A stretch of 64,000 nucleotides of DNA from Marixanthomonas sp963974425 (GCF_963974425.1 NZ_CAXBCK010000018.1:1-64000), one strand, 5' to 3'; counted from the first letter of the stretch, positions 1-9,490 are shown. Notes: generated from the sequence alone by a model not told the origin. Translations and numbers: made by a program.

Positions 1-32
1 ATCAGCGCAACTTTATCGTTTAAATTTTTCAT
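1..32 (-). CDS. Partial short-chain dehydrogenase/reductase, N-terminus only
   Basis: On the minus strand an ATG at 30-32 opens a frame that runs off the left edge of the window. It reads M-K-N-L-N-D-K-V-A-L-I. The segment D-K-V-A-L-I at the extreme N-terminus is how many short-chain dehydrogenases (3-oxoacyl-ACP reductase type) begin, just before the Gly-rich NAD(P) loop. Only about ten codons are visible, so the family is an inference and the substrate is unknown. The gene is divergent from the M15 peptidase at 126; the 93 bases between them would hold both promoters. Confidence 0.4.
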   Translation of the reverse strand, partial: MKNLNDKVAL

Positions 33-125
33 ATAATTTGTTTTTTCCAAAGTTACAAAGCCACGCTACCAATTGTTATTAATTTATCCTTAAATTTGAA
101 TACCATCTTCAGCAAATTCTTCTAA

Positions 126-737
126 ATGTATCGTCAAGTATTTTTGTTATTAATTCTTTCTATATTTTCTTCGGAAATGAGCGCTCAAAACAAATTAATT
201 GATATTTCAGAACTATCTACCGAGTTTGATTATGACGTGCGCTATGCTACTGAAAATAATTTTATTGGTGAAGTTTTATACGATTGTGCCAAATGTCTAT
301 TAGTAAAGGAAGTTTCTGAAGCTTTAGTGAAAGCCAACCAATATTTCTGTGAAATAGGGTACAAAATAAAACTTTACGACTGCTATCGCCCCTTGGATGT
401 GCAGAAACAAATGTGGGCAAAAGTGCCGCGAGCAACTTATGTTGCTAATCCATATGATGGTGCATCGGTGCACAATCGTGGTGCCGCTGTGGATATCACA
501 TTAGTGACCTTAGAAGGCTGTTATGTAGAAATGGGCAGCGATTACGATTATTTTGGCCGCGAAGCGCATATTGATAATTATAATTTTTCTGAAGAAATTC
601 TCGCCAACCGAAAATTGCTTATCGAAGGAATGCGCAAACATGGTTTTAAAACCATTAGAACCGAATGGTGGCATTACGGGTATCAAAAAAACTGGCAATA
701 CCCTGTTTTAAACGAGCCACTGCCTTGCTCTAATTAG
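126..737 (+). CDS. M15 family D-alanyl-D-alanine dipeptidase (VanX/DdpX-like), exported
   Basis: This is a zinc peptidase expected to cleave the D-Ala-D-Ala dipeptide, a peptidoglycan turnover or salvage role. Residues 1-20 form a signal peptide ending near MSAQ, so it acts in the periplasm. The M15D signature is complete: Arg88 in YDCYRPLD, the zinc ligands His116 and Asp123 in SVHNRGAAVD, and Glu180 and His183 in EWWH. At 203 aa the length is normal for the exported form. It ends 8 bp inside the 3' end of the convergent MscS gene. No vanH/vanA-type ligase lies nearby, so a resistance role is not indicated; a housekeeping wall-recycling role is inferred. Confidence 0.88.
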   Translation: MYRQVFLLLILSIFSSEMSAQNKLIDISELSTEFDYDVRYATENNFIGEVLYDCAKCLLVKEVSEALVKANQYFCEIGYKIKLYDCYRPLDVQKQMWAKVPRATYVANPYDGASVHNRGAAVDITLVTLEGCYVEMGSDYDYFGREAHIDNYNFSEEILANRKLLIEGMRKHGFKTIRTEWWHYGYQKNWQYPVLNEPLPCSN

Positions 738-1665
738 GATTTTTACCCTCAGTAAGTAAATCTCTAGGGTCTTTCCGAACACGTAATGGAATATCTTCTT
801 CATTACCATACAATTTAAGCTCAGTAATATCGGCAGGTAAATTAAATCCTTTCTGTTCTAGGGCTTGTTTCACTTGTTGAATAATTTGTCCTCGCAAAAC
901 CCGAGAAGCTTTTCTATAGTCAATGGTATGCACCCAAAACAGTACTTTTAAGTTTACCGTACTGGTTGCTAATTCAGACTCAATTACAAAGTTATCGTGT
1001 GTGTCATTGTGTACTATTTCTTTATTGGTATCCAATATTTCTTGAATAATAGATTTCGCGGATTCAATATCGTCTTCATATCCAATTCCCACAGTAAAAT
1101 CAACACGATAAAAGCCATCGGCTGTATAGTTTTCAACCGGCTTGGTCAACACATCACTATTTGGAATGTAAATATCACGACCATCTGTTGTTTTTACGTG
1201 GGTATAGCGAAAATTAAGCGCTTTTACCCTGCCAAAATGCGTATCGACCATAATGGTATCATTAATATTAAACGGCCTGTTAAACGCTAAAATAATTCCC
1301 GCCAGAAAGTTTTTTCCAATATCTTGAAAGGCAAATCCTAAAATGATAGCTGCTCCTCCAGCCGCAGTTAAAATACCCGTTGCAATTCCTCCTAAACCTG
1401 CCACGTCTAGGGCTATCATTATTGCCACAAGGCTTAATACAATTTTTAAAGCCTGTGCCAGAAAACGTGCCATTAAAGGATCTTCAGCTTTATGAAGAAA
1501 TCGTCTTTTAAATAAGTTTGTGATTAATTGAGCTATTAATATCCCAGCTACCACTATAAATATGCCTAAAGCAATACGTGGCAGTACGGTTAAAAAATGG
1601 TCGTAATATCCCTCTACTGCATTCGATATTGTTTCAGTAGCTGATGGTTCTTGCGTTAAAAACAT
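730..1665 (-). CDS. Small-conductance mechanosensitive channel (MscS family)
   Basis: The 311-aa protein has the compact three-helix MscS layout. A long hydrophobic segment lies near residues 28-50. A second pair is near 75-120, the last of them the Gly/Ala-rich pore helix (A-G-L-G-G-I-A-T-G-I-L-T-A-A-G-G-A-A). The cytoplasmic beta domain follows, with the conserved stretch F-N-I-N-D-T-I and I-P-N-S-D-V-L. Such channels open under membrane tension and release solutes during osmotic downshock. The stop codon of the upstream M16 protease gene on the same strand lies 6 bp before its start, so the two are probably cotranscribed. A second, larger MscS-type gene lies at 4897-6180. Confidence 0.88.
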   Translation of the reverse strand: MFLTQEPSATETISNAVEGYYDHFLTVLPRIALGIFIVVAGILIAQLITNLFKRRFLHKAEDPLMARFLAQALKIVLSLVAIMIALDVAGLGGIATGILTAAGGAAIILGFAFQDIGKNFLAGIILAFNRPFNINDTIMVDTHFGRVKALNFRYTHVKTTDGRDIYIPNSDVLTKPVENYTADGFYRVDFTVGIGYEDDIESAKSIIQEILDTNKEIVHNDTHDNFVIESELATSTVNLKVLFWVHTIDYRKASRVLRGQIIQQVKQALEQKGFNLPADITELKLYGNEEDIPLRVRKDPRDLLTEGKNPN

Positions 1666-1671
1666 ATTTCT

Positions 1672-4494
1672 TTATTTAACCGGGTTTCCGTGAATGTCCA
1701 GCTCGATTACTTTTTTACCTAACTTTTTCACTTCTTCAAATTGTGTGGCCTTATCACCTACTACAACATAGGTCATCTCACCTTCTTTTATGTACTTATT
1801 GATGATATTTTTAAAGTCTTCCATATTCATATTCATTAACAACTCTTGCTCTTTATTAATGTAATCTTCCGGTTTCCCATATTTATCTATCTGAGTTAAG
1901 AGCCCTAATTTAGCATTTAATGACTCGTAAGCTCGAGTATTTTGTTTTATTACTTTATTCTGAGTCAATTCAACATCTTCTTTAGTAAAACCAGGACCAT
2001 ACTCTTTTACCATATTTTCTATGATCTCTAAAGAAGGCAACGTGGCATTAGACCGAACACTAGTACTAATAGTAAATGGTGCTGTTTCATTACGTGATGG
2101 AATATATGAATACGCGCCATATGTATAGCCTTTTTCAATTCTCAAGGTTTGAAAAAGCCTTCCGCTTGAACCACCTCCTAAAATTTCATTGGCAAAATCA
2201 AGCTTCGTGTAATCATCATTATTAGCTGAAAGAGCTGGCAAACCGGCATAAATTACAGATTGCTTAGAATTGGGAACATCGATAAAATATAAATTCCCTT
2301 CAGAGTTATTTTCTGAAATTTCTTCGGAAGGAATTGTTACCTCTTCTCCTTTCCATTTTTCAGAAAGCGAAGACAATGCTTCTGTTACTCGTTGTTTTTC
2401 AATATTACCAACTACTTTAAATGTAGCTCCATTAGGGGAAAGATGTTTATAAAATTCTTTTACATCAGCCAATGAAATATTATTAGCTGTTTCTAATGTC
2501 CCTTCTGACGGAACTGCATACATATTTCCATCTCCATAAATTAATTTGTTAAAGTTAATAGATGCAATAGCTTGTGGGTTTGCTTCCCTACCTTTTAAAG
2601 ATGTCACTAACTCCTGCTTAAGACGGTTAAATTCTTTTTCATCCCATCTAGGCTGTAATAACATTTCTTCAACTAGTTTAATAGTTTCTTCAAAATTGCG
2701 AGTCAAGCTATTTCCGTAGATATTAATTTCTTCTAAACCACCACGAATGGAAATACTAGAGCCTAATAAGCCAATTGCTTCTTCAAGCTCAGCAGACGTT
2801 TTGGTTTTTGTACCTTCATTCATCAAATCGGCAGTGAGCATCGCCAAACCTGCTTTATTGTCTGGATCTAAGCTATGGCCTCCAGGAAAACTAATTGAAA
2901 AGTTTACTAATGGTAATTCATTATTTTCAATTCCCAATACTTTCATACCGTTATCCATATTTGCTTTCCAAACTTCAGGCATCACAAATAGAGGTGCTTC
3001 TCCAAAAGCAGGTTCAGAACGATCATATTTTGAAGGTGTTTTTTCATATTCTGCTTCTTCTCCTTGGGCAACTTCTTCACTGGCATCCATTGTGGTTACC
3101 TTTTCTTCCCAAACACTTGCTTCTTTAGCACCAGATACTGCCAAATCTGGGGAGTCTTTGGGAACAACACTTGTCATTACATAGTTTTTCCCTTTTATGT
3201 ATTCATTATACACGCGCATTACATCGGCACGATTTATTTTTTGGTATAACTTTGCTCGTTTGGTTATATATCCTGGGTCCCCACCAAATTCATTATCCTG
3301 CACTAATTGAAACGCTTTATTAAGCACTGTTGCAACTCCAGAATATAATTGGGTTTCTAGTTCAGCTTTTATTCTTTGTAGTTCTGTATCTTCAAATCCA
3401 TTAGCTTCAAAATCTTGTAATCCTTTTTCAATTGCTTTTTTCACTTCATCTAAATCTACACCCTCGTTAGCACGGGCACGAATGACGAACTCTCCAGCTA
3501 ACTCTGAACTACTGTTGTATGAACTCACATTAGGCGCCAATTTCCCTTCTTCTACAACTGTTCTATATAAAGGCGACTTACGGCTTCCGCTCAATAATTG
3601 ACCCAATACATCCAATGCGTATTCGTCTTTATTATAACCTTCTACTGTAGGATATACCATACGAAGCTCTGGTAGTTTTGCGAAATTGTCTTTAAAATAT
3701 AAAGATTTGCTTTCGCTCAATGTTACGGGCATTGCCTTTAAAGCCTCTACTTCTGGACCACGTGGTATTTCACCAAACCACTTTTTTACTAATTCTTTTG
3801 TGTTAGCGATGTCAATATCTCCTGCAATTACTAAGGATGCGTTAGCTGCGCCGTAATACTTGTTATAGAATTCTTTTACATCTTCTAATGTCGCTGCTTG
3901 CAAATCTGGAAGTGACCCAATTACTGTCCAACTGTAAGGATGTCCTTCTGGATATAAGTTTTTACGGATAATTTCATCTGTATAACCATACGGTGCGTTA
4001 TCAACACGTTGTCTTTTTTCATTTTTAACCACTTGCTTTTCACGCTCTAAAGCGGCTTTTGTTACTGTGTTAATCATGTAGCCAAACCGGTCGCTATCGA
4101 TCCATAATATTTTTTCAAAAGCATCTTTTGGCACTACTTCATAGTACACGGTTCCATCACTCCACGTTCCACCATTTCGGCTACCGCCCCACTCAGGAAT
4201 CATTTTACGGTTGGCCCCTACTGGAACATTTTCAGAATCGTTAAAAGACATATGTTCAAAAAAATGTGCAAACCCTGTTTTTCCTGGTTTTTCACGATTA
4301 GACCCTACATGCATCATAGTTGCTACTGCTACAATAGGTTCACTTTTATCAACGTGGAGGATTACTTCTAAGCCATTGTCTAGGGTAAATTTTTCGTAAT
4401 CGATAGAAAATTCAGTTGCAGCTTTATCCTGAGCCTGAACAGTACTAAAAACTAAAGCAATAAATAAGAAAGAAAGAACTGATGAAAATTTCAT
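1672..4494 (-). CDS. M16 family zinc metallopeptidase (pitrilysin/PqqL-like), exported
   Basis: I place the start at the ATG at 4492-4494. It gives a clean signal peptide ending V-Q-A-Q, whereas the upstream alternative at 4533 only adds a polar extension. The 940-aa product has two M16 halves. The first carries the inverted zinc motif H-F-F-E-H at residues 77-81 and the downstream glutamates around 152-159 (EREKQVVKNE). The second half, from about residue 510, lacks HxxEH, as is normal for the inactive partner domain that closes the clamshell. The family degrades peptides and small proteins in the periplasm. The MscS gene follows 6 bp downstream. The natural substrate cannot be told from sequence. 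Confidence 0.9.
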   Translation of the reverse strand: MKFSSVLSFLFIALVFSTVQAQDKAATEFSIDYEKFTLDNGLEVILHVDKSEPIVAVATMMHVGSNREKPGKTGFAHFFEHMSFNDSENVPVGANRKMIPEWGGSRNGGTWSDGTVYYEVVPKDAFEKILWIDSDRFGYMINTVTKAALEREKQVVKNEKRQRVDNAPYGYTDEIIRKNLYPEGHPYSWTVIGSLPDLQAATLEDVKEFYNKYYGAANASLVIAGDIDIANTKELVKKWFGEIPRGPEVEALKAMPVTLSESKSLYFKDNFAKLPELRMVYPTVEGYNKDEYALDVLGQLLSGSRKSPLYRTVVEEGKLAPNVSSYNSSSELAGEFVIRARANEGVDLDEVKKAIEKGLQDFEANGFEDTELQRIKAELETQLYSGVATVLNKAFQLVQDNEFGGDPGYITKRAKLYQKINRADVMRVYNEYIKGKNYVMTSVVPKDSPDLAVSGAKEASVWEEKVTTMDASEEVAQGEEAEYEKTPSKYDRSEPAFGEAPLFVMPEVWKANMDNGMKVLGIENNELPLVNFSISFPGGHSLDPDNKAGLAMLTADLMNEGTKTKTSAELEEAIGLLGSSISIRGGLEEINIYGNSLTRNFEETIKLVEEMLLQPRWDEKEFNRLKQELVTSLKGREANPQAIASINFNKLIYGDGNMYAVPSEGTLETANNISLADVKEFYKHLSPNGATFKVVGNIEKQRVTEALSSLSEKWKGEEVTIPSEEISENNSEGNLYFIDVPNSKQSVIYAGLPALSANNDDYTKLDFANEILGGGSSGRLFQTLRIEKGYTYGAYSYIPSRNETAPFTISTSVRSNATLPSLEIIENMVKEYGPGFTKEDVELTQNKVIKQNTRAYESLNAKLGLLTQIDKYGKPEDYINKEQELLMNMNMEDFKNIINKYIKEGEMTYVVVGDKATQFEEVKKLGKKVIELDIHGNPVK

Positions 4495-4594
4495 AATACG
4501 TATGTGTTTTTTTGGTGTGGTAATAAGTAGCATTTTCTTGAAATCACTACTAAAAAATGGGTATTAAAAATACTAAAACTATACTTTGATACCG

Positions 4595-4602
4595 TATCTT
4601 TG
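4595..4602 (+). promoter_or_regulatory. Candidate Bacteroidota -7 promoter element
   Basis: The octamer TATCTTTG fits the Bacteroidota -7 consensus TAnnTTTG and sits 16 bp upstream of the ATG at 4619. I do not see a convincing TTTG -33 box at the usual distance, so the call rests on the -7 box alone. Initiation about 7 nt downstream would give a leader of roughly 10 nt. Confidence 0.4.
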
Positions 4603-4618
4603 CACAAAAATTTTGACA

Positions 4619-4897
4619 ATGGATATTTCAACTAAATCCTTTAAAATAATCAGCGCGCTTGAAGCCATATCGTTTCTAGTTTTGTTAGGTATTGCAATGC
4701 CTTTAAAATACATTTGGGATATGCCTCAAATGGTAAAAATCGTTGGAATGGCCCACGGTGTTTTATTTATTCTTTATATTATTGGTGCTTATTTTATGAA
4801 AGAAAAACTAAAATGGTCGTGGGGAACTTTAGGCATCGTCATGTTATGTTCGGTACTTCCCTTTGGACCTTTTTACGCAGAACGTAAGTATTTATAA
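4619..4897 (+). CDS. DUF3817 family small membrane protein
   Basis: The ATG at 4619 is preferred over an upstream TTG at 4586, because the earlier codons would overlap the likely promoter. The 92-aa protein has three hydrophobic segments and the family pattern: K-I-I-S-A-L-E-A-I-S-F near the start, then a central G-M-A-H-G-V-L-F-I and a C-terminal P-F-G-P-F. These match DUF3817, a family of small integral membrane proteins of unknown function. Its TAA shares one base with the ATG of the following MscS-type gene, so the two are translationally coupled. A link to channel function is inferred from that context only. Confidence 0.75.
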   Translation: MDISTKSFKIISALEAISFLVLLGIAMPLKYIWDMPQMVKIVGMAHGVLFILYIIGAYFMKEKLKWSWGTLGIVMLCSVLPFGPFYAERKYL

Positions 4898-6180
4898 TGA
4901 ACCAAGAAACCATAAAATATTACCTTTGTTTGCTGCAAAACTATTTTGTCAATTCTGGGATGAATGAAGATTTGGCAATATTCTTAAATGCAATGATCAA
5001 CTCCATTGTACTTACCTTTGTGGTTACCTTGATTGATATTTTTGTTAGAAAATTTATTGTTCAAATATTTAAAGCATTTAGCGATAAAACAAAGTCTACT
5101 TTTGATGATTTTCTTATAAAAAGTAACTTTCCACGTTTTGTAGCTCATTTTTTTCCTGTGGTTATCGTTTGGTACACCACGCCAATAATTTTTGCTGAAT
5201 ATCCAATTATTTCGAAATTTCTACTTCGGATAATAGATGTGTATCTAATTATTCTGTCAGTTCTTGTTTTCCGAAGTATTTTAAAGACCACCCGAAGTTA
5301 CTTAGAACACAAACCCCGTTTTCACGATAAACCTCTACAAAGTTACCAGCAGGTATTAATGATATTTGGTTGGGGCATTGGCATTTTCTTTATCATCAAT
5401 ATTTTAACGGGATACTCCATTTTTAGCCTTGCGACATTAGGAGCGGCATCTGCAGTACTGTTGCTTATTTTTAAGGACACTATTTTAGGGTTTGTGGCCA
5501 GTATTCAAGTTTCAGTAAACGATATTGTGCGTATTGGCGACTGGATAACCTTCAGTAAATATGGAGCAGATGGTTATGTTACCGAAATAAGCCTTGCAAC
5601 CGTTACCGTTCAAAATTTTGATCATACGTTTACTACTATTCCTACGTACAGTTTAATTTCAGACTCGTTTCAAAACTGGCGTGGAATGCAACAGTCTGCC
5701 GGAAGACGTATTAAACGTTCTTTATTTATTAAACAAACTTCGGTTAAATTTTTATCCTCTGAAGAAATTGAAGAGTTAAAGAAAATTCAGCTTATTAAAC
5801 CATATATTGAACATCGCGAGCGAGACGTTCAAAAATATAACCACAATACTGAGGCTGATAAGTCAGTTCTATTAAATGGTCGCAACCAAACTAATTTAGG
5901 AATTTTCAGAAAATACGCCGATGCGTTTCTACATGAGAATCCTGCTATCAATAAAGATTTGTTTCTAATGGTGCGTCATTTAGCACCTACCGATCGTGGT
6001 ATTCCTATTGAAGTATTCTGTTTTAGTTATGACAAGCGTTGGGAAAATTACGAACATATTCAAGCCGATATTTTTGATCACCTAATTGCGGCAATTCCTT
6101 ACTTTGGCTTGGAGCTTTTTGAAATCCCTTCAGGAAAAGATATTTCTCAAATTTCTACTAAATTGAATTCAAGTAACTAA
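4897..6180 (+). CDS. MscS-family mechanosensitive channel, YbdG-like with long C-terminal domain
   Basis: The 427-aa protein has five or so N-terminal hydrophobic segments (about residues 25-50, 75-120 and 150-195). The pore-lining stretch L-A-T-L-G-A-A-S-A-V-L-L-L-I-F-K follows, then a beta domain with S-V-N-D-I-V-R-I-G-D-W-I. After that comes a region of about 180 residues rich in charged residues, resembling E. coli YbdG/MscM-type channels rather than minimal MscS. It begins one base inside the stop of the DUF3817 gene. It is predicted to sit in the inner membrane and respond to osmotic tension. The paralogue at 730-1665 is much shorter, so this is not a recent tandem duplication. Confidence 0.85.
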   Translation: MNQETIKYYLCLLQNYFVNSGMNEDLAIFLNAMINSIVLTFVVTLIDIFVRKFIVQIFKAFSDKTKSTFDDFLIKSNFPRFVAHFFPVVIVWYTTPIIFAEYPIISKFLLRIIDVYLIILSVLVFRSILKTTRSYLEHKPRFHDKPLQSYQQVLMIFGWGIGIFFIINILTGYSIFSLATLGAASAVLLLIFKDTILGFVASIQVSVNDIVRIGDWITFSKYGADGYVTEISLATVTVQNFDHTFTTIPTYSLISDSFQNWRGMQQSAGRRIKRSLFIKQTSVKFLSSEEIEELKKIQLIKPYIEHRERDVQKYNHNTEADKSVLLNGRNQTNLGIFRKYADAFLHENPAINKDLFLMVRHLAPTDRGIPIEVFCFSYDKRWENYEHIQADIFDHLIAAIPYFGLELFEIPSGKDISQISTKLNSSN

Positions 6181-6221
6181 CAATCTATTATCTTTAAGGG
6201 AACAAACTATTTTTTCCCTTC

Positions 6222-7298
6222 ATGAAATTAAAACCTGTACTTCAAATATTTGGTGGGTTAGCAATTGTTTTAACTCTAATTCCTTTAATTGCAATCGACT
6301 ATTGGTGGATTAGAATATTCGATTTTCCTCATATTCAACTTACCATTTTAACATTTACAGCACTGATTACCTATTTTATGCGTTTCGAAATTAAACGTGT
6401 AGAAGACTATCTGTTTGCAATAGGGCTCGTTTGCTGTTTTATTTTTCAACTTACTAAAATATACCCTTACACCCCTTTTGCAGATTTTGAAGTATTAGAA
6501 GCTAAAAACAATAATCCTAAAAGGATAGTTTCACTATACACGGCAAATGTGTACCAGAAGAATAAAGAAAAAGAGAAACTTATTTAGGATATAAAAAAAT
6601 TCAACGCCGACATTCTTTTATTTGTTGAAACTAATACTGGTTGGAAAGAAAAAATTGATACTGATATTTCTGAAGAATATAAATATAAGGTAGCAGTCCC
6701 TTTAGATAACACCTATGGAATGCTGCTTTATTCTAAATTTAAGTTAATAGAACCGCAAGTAAAATATTTGGTTGATAAAGACATCCCGTCAATTCATACA
6801 CAAGTTTTATTACCTTCAAATGACACCATACAGCTATACACCATACACCCAACGCCGCCTATGCCGCAACACAACCCAAAATCTTCTGACAGAGATGCAG
6901 AAATGATGAAAATAGCAAATTTGAGTAGACAATCTGAATATCCAGTTCTTGTAATTGGAGATTTTAACGATGTTGCCTGGTCTGCAACTACATCACTTTT
7001 TTATAATGTTGCCGAATTGTTGGACATTCGTAAAGGACGTGGGTTTTATAATACGTTCGATGCAAAAAGCTTTATTATGCGTTGGCCGTTAGATCATATT
7101 TTTATTTCAAGTGAATTTAGATCTTTAGAAGTTTCGTTAGGTAGCGATATCAATTCAGATCATTTTCCTACCTATACTAAATTGAGTTTTGAACCTGAAA
7201 ACGCTGCAGAACAACAACCCAAAAAACCCACTCAAGATCAATTAGAGCGTGCTAAAGAACAAGCAAATGGAGTCCAAAAAGTAGAACTAGATATGTAG
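6222..7298 (+). pseudogene. Endonuclease/exonuclease/phosphatase family membrane protein, interrupted by one in-frame TAG
   Basis: From the ATG at 6222 the frame runs to TAG at 6585-6587 (codon 122), then continues open in the same frame to 7298. Across the stop the translation is seamless: K-E-K-L-I-stop-D-I-K-K-F-N-A-D-I-L-L-F-V-E-T-N, where the second part is the first catalytic strand of the EEP fold (Glu in VETN). The N-terminal third has hydrophobic helices (residues about 8-70), as in membrane-anchored EEP proteins. Further catalytic motifs are present after the stop: G-D-F-N at about 246-249 and S-D-H at 312-314. A single change of CAG (Gln) to TAG would explain it. It is either a recent pseudogene, a gene with stop readthrough, or a sequencing error. 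The full length of about 358 codons is typical for the family. Confidence 0.75.
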
Positions 7299-7308
7299 CA
7301 GTTTACTT

Positions 7309-7698
7309 TTAATTTTCCAACCGGTCTTTTACAAACTCTATTTCTTTTTTGCCGTGTGGTTTTGGCTTTCCGTTTTCATCTAAACTTACCATAATTATTG
7401 TGTCGATGGTAATTATTACTTCACGGGTCATTTTATTACGTACTTCACAAGCAAGTGTTAACGAAGAAGTCCCAAATTTTACAGCCTCTAGACCTATTTC
7501 AACAATATCACCTTTTTTTGCTGAGCTTCGAAAATTAATCTCACTCATAAATTTGGTTACCGTTTTTGGGTTTTCTAGTTGGATAATGGCATACAAGGCC
7601 GATTCTTCATCGATCCACTCTAACAACCGGCCACCAAATAAGGTGCCATTTGGGTTTAAATCTTCAGGTTTTATCCATTTACGGGTATGAAAGTTCAT
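7309..7698 (-). CDS. Acyl-CoA thioesterase, hotdog fold (YciA/BACH-like)
   Basis: The 129-aa product is a single hotdog domain. The signature N-G-T-L-F-G-G-R-L-L-E-W-I-D-E near residues 16-31 holds the Gly-rich turn and the acidic residue used in hydrolysis of acyl-CoA to free acid and CoA. The final third, T-S-S-L-T-L-A-C-E-V-R-N, is the usual central helix-strand region. It shares one base with the upstream DUF72 gene (cat at 7696-7698 and the stop beginning at 7698), so the pair is coupled. Chain-length preference cannot be told. It converges on the broken EEP gene with only 10 bp between them. Confidence 0.85.
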   Translation of the reverse strand: MNFHTRKWIKPEDLNPNGTLFGGRLLEWIDEESALYAIIQLENPKTVTKFMSEINFRSSAKKGDIVEIGLEAVKFGTSSLTLACEVRNKMTREVIITIDTIIMVSLDENGKPKPHGKKEIEFVKDRLEN

Positions 7699-8585
7699 TA
7701 AAATAAGGTTTTAGTTTTATCCATTTTTGGAATTTTTACATCGGTACCAAAGCGCTCATTAGCCTTCTCAATAAAATAAGCTGAAAGTAGAGGCGATGCT
7801 TTTTCTATGTTTTGGTGTACAAAAAAGTAGATATTCTGTAAGCCTTGATCAACCCATTCTTCTAGTCTATCAAGCCAATCATCCAAACGCGTATAATCAC
7901 TTTCGTGGTTAGAGCCGTTATATCGAATAAAAGCACTGTCGGTGGTCATTCGCATATGTAGTAAATCTCGTCGTCCAGCAGAATCTACTATAATGTTTGT
8001 AACATCATTCTTTTCAAGTATATCATACAATTCCTCTGAAACAGCTTCGTCATTAAACCAATCGGTATGCCGAAACTCCATAGCAATGCGCATATCCTTA
8101 GGTATCGCTTTAAAAAATGGGTCTAACCTATCCATATTGGTAGGTTTAAAGTTATTGTGTGTTTGCACAAAAGCCATTTCCAGCTTTTCTTTCAGGTTAG
8201 AAGCATTTAATAGATAATCGTTCAAATAACCTTCAAAATCATTTAATCGCTTCCAGTGCGAAACTCCTTGAAAAAACTTCGGAAAAAAACGAAAATCAGA
8301 CGGTGTTTTTTCGTACCATCCTGCAAAAACATCAGCCGGGAAAATTCTATAAAAAGTAGCATTCAATTCAATACTATTAAATTGTCTAGAATAATATTCC
8401 AGCTCATCTTTTGTTCCTCTTGGGTAGAATCCTTTTAAATCGGCCCGGTTCCATTTGGCGCAACCTACATATAAGTTGGGTGTGGAAACAGGTTTATAAT
8501 TAGAAAGCGTTTTTTTCGTATCTGGATGAACTTCAGGTAATGTAAAATCTATTTTTGAGGGGTCGTCAACTTTACCAAATTTCAT
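7698..8585 (-). CDS. DUF72 (YecE-like) family protein
   Basis: The 295-aa protein matches the DUF72 TIM-barrel family. It has the opening motif L-Y-V-G-C-A-K-W near residues 38-45. Later come F-N-S-I-E-L-N-A-T-F-Y, the H-W-K-R-L-N-D-F segment, A-M-E-F-R-H-T-D-W-F near 166-175, and the closing Y-F-F-V-H-Q-N pattern. Conserved acidic and aromatic residues suggest an enzyme, but no reaction is established for the family. It is the first gene of a two-gene unit with the thioesterase. The N-terminal 30 residues before the motif are polar and may be variable. The start at 8585 is the ATG just after a short AT-rich leader. Confidence 0.85.
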   Translation of the reverse strand: MKFGKVDDPSKIDFTLPEVHPDTKKTLSNYKPVSTPNLYVGCAKWNRADLKGFYPRGTKDELEYYSRQFNSIELNATFYRIFPADVFAGWYEKTPSDFRFFPKFFQGVSHWKRLNDFEGYLNDYLLNASNLKEKLEMAFVQTHNNFKPTNMDRLDPFFKAIPKDMRIAMEFRHTDWFNDEAVSEELYDILEKNDVTNIIVDSAGRRDLLHMRMTTDSAFIRYNGSNHESDYTRLDDWLDRLEEWVDQGLQNIYFFVHQNIEKASPLLSAYFIEKANERFGTDVKIPKMDKTKTLF

Positions 8586-8712
8586 AACATCTATCTTTTA
8601 GAGTAAAGATACGGGTTTTGTAACTTTTTTCTTCTGAAAAAAAATTCAATATATTGTAACATAATCATTAAAAAAGTGTCTTACTTTTACAATAAACCAT
8701 AACATATACAAC

Positions 8713-9447
8713 ATGAAAACTGCAAAAACACTATTCATCGCTTTATTGCTTGTTACTGTAGCTCCTATTTCGGCTCAAACAGCAGATGAAATTATTGATA
8801 ACTATTTTGAAACAACTGGAGGTAAAGATAATTGGAGCAATCTGGAAGCCATTAAAATTTCTGGAAGTGTAAATGCTCAAGGAATGGAAATTCCTGTGGA
8901 TGTTATCCAAACCAAAGATGGAGAACAATTAGTAACTATCAACTTTCAAGGTCAAGAAATTAAACAAATGGCTTTTGATGGTGAAACACTTTGGACTACA
9001 AATATGATGACGATGCAAGCTGAAAAAAGTGATGCTGAAATGAATCAAAACATGAAACAGCAAGCTAAGAAGGACTTTCCTTCTCCATTTTTCAACTACA
9101 AAGAAAAAGGCTATACGGTAGAAGCTATGGGCAAGGAAACGATTGAAGGTACTGAAACCTATAAGCTTAGATTAACCAAAGAACCAATGATGGTCGATGG
9201 CGAAGAGGTTCCAAATGTAACGTATTACTTTTTTGAAACTGAAAATTTTGTTCCTATTGCGACTCAAAATGAAGTTCAACAAGGTCCTATGAAAGGACAA
9301 ACTGTAACAAACTCTATGAGTGATTATCAAGAAGTGGATGGTTTGTATTTCCCTTTTGATATGGGAATTTCTGGCCAAAACCTTAAAGTAAAAGATATTA
9401 CGCTAAACCCAGAAACCAATGAGGGAATGTTTGCTTTCCCTGAATAA
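8713..9447 (+). CDS. LolA-like outer-membrane lipoprotein-sorting family protein, exported
   Basis: The 244-aa product has a signal peptide (residues 1-22, ending P-I-S-A-Q). A single beta-rich domain follows that starts T-A-D-E-I-I-D-N-Y-F-E-T-T-G-G. This opening, with A-I-K-I-S-G-S-V and the repeated short strands that follow, is the pattern of flavobacterial proteins of the LolA/LppX-like fold. They probably bind acyl chains or hydrophobic ligands in the periplasm. It is not a standard LolA: no partner lolCDE or lolB is nearby, and true LolA function is unproven. A strong hairpin terminator follows at 9464-9490, so it is probably monocistronic. Confidence 0.7.
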   Translation: MKTAKTLFIALLLVTVAPISAQTADEIIDNYFETTGGKDNWSNLEAIKISGSVNAQGMEIPVDVIQTKDGEQLVTINFQGQEIKQMAFDGETLWTTNMMTMQAEKSDAEMNQNMKQQAKKDFPSPFFNYKEKGYTVEAMGKETIEGTETYKLRLTKEPMMVDGEEVPNVTYYFFETENFVPIATQNEVQQGPMKGQTVTNSMSDYQEVDGLYFPFDMGISGQNLKVKDITLNPETNEGMFAFPE

Positions 9448-9463
9448 TTTAATAGTACAACTT

Positions 9464-9490
9464 AAAAATCCCCGCTCGACGGGGATTTTT
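9464..9490 (+). terminator. Rho-independent terminator after the LolA-like gene
   Basis: A GC stem C-C-C-C-G (9470-9474) pairs with C-G-G-G-G (9480-9484) around the loop CTCGA. It is extended by an A-tract on the left pairing with five T on the right. It lies 16 bp after the stop at 9447 and separates the gene from the next one. Confidence 0.85.

Noticed and set aside
126..737. Vancomycin resistance function for the M15 dipeptidase
   Set aside because: No vanH or vanA-type ligase is next to it, and exported VanX-like enzymes are common housekeeping proteins.
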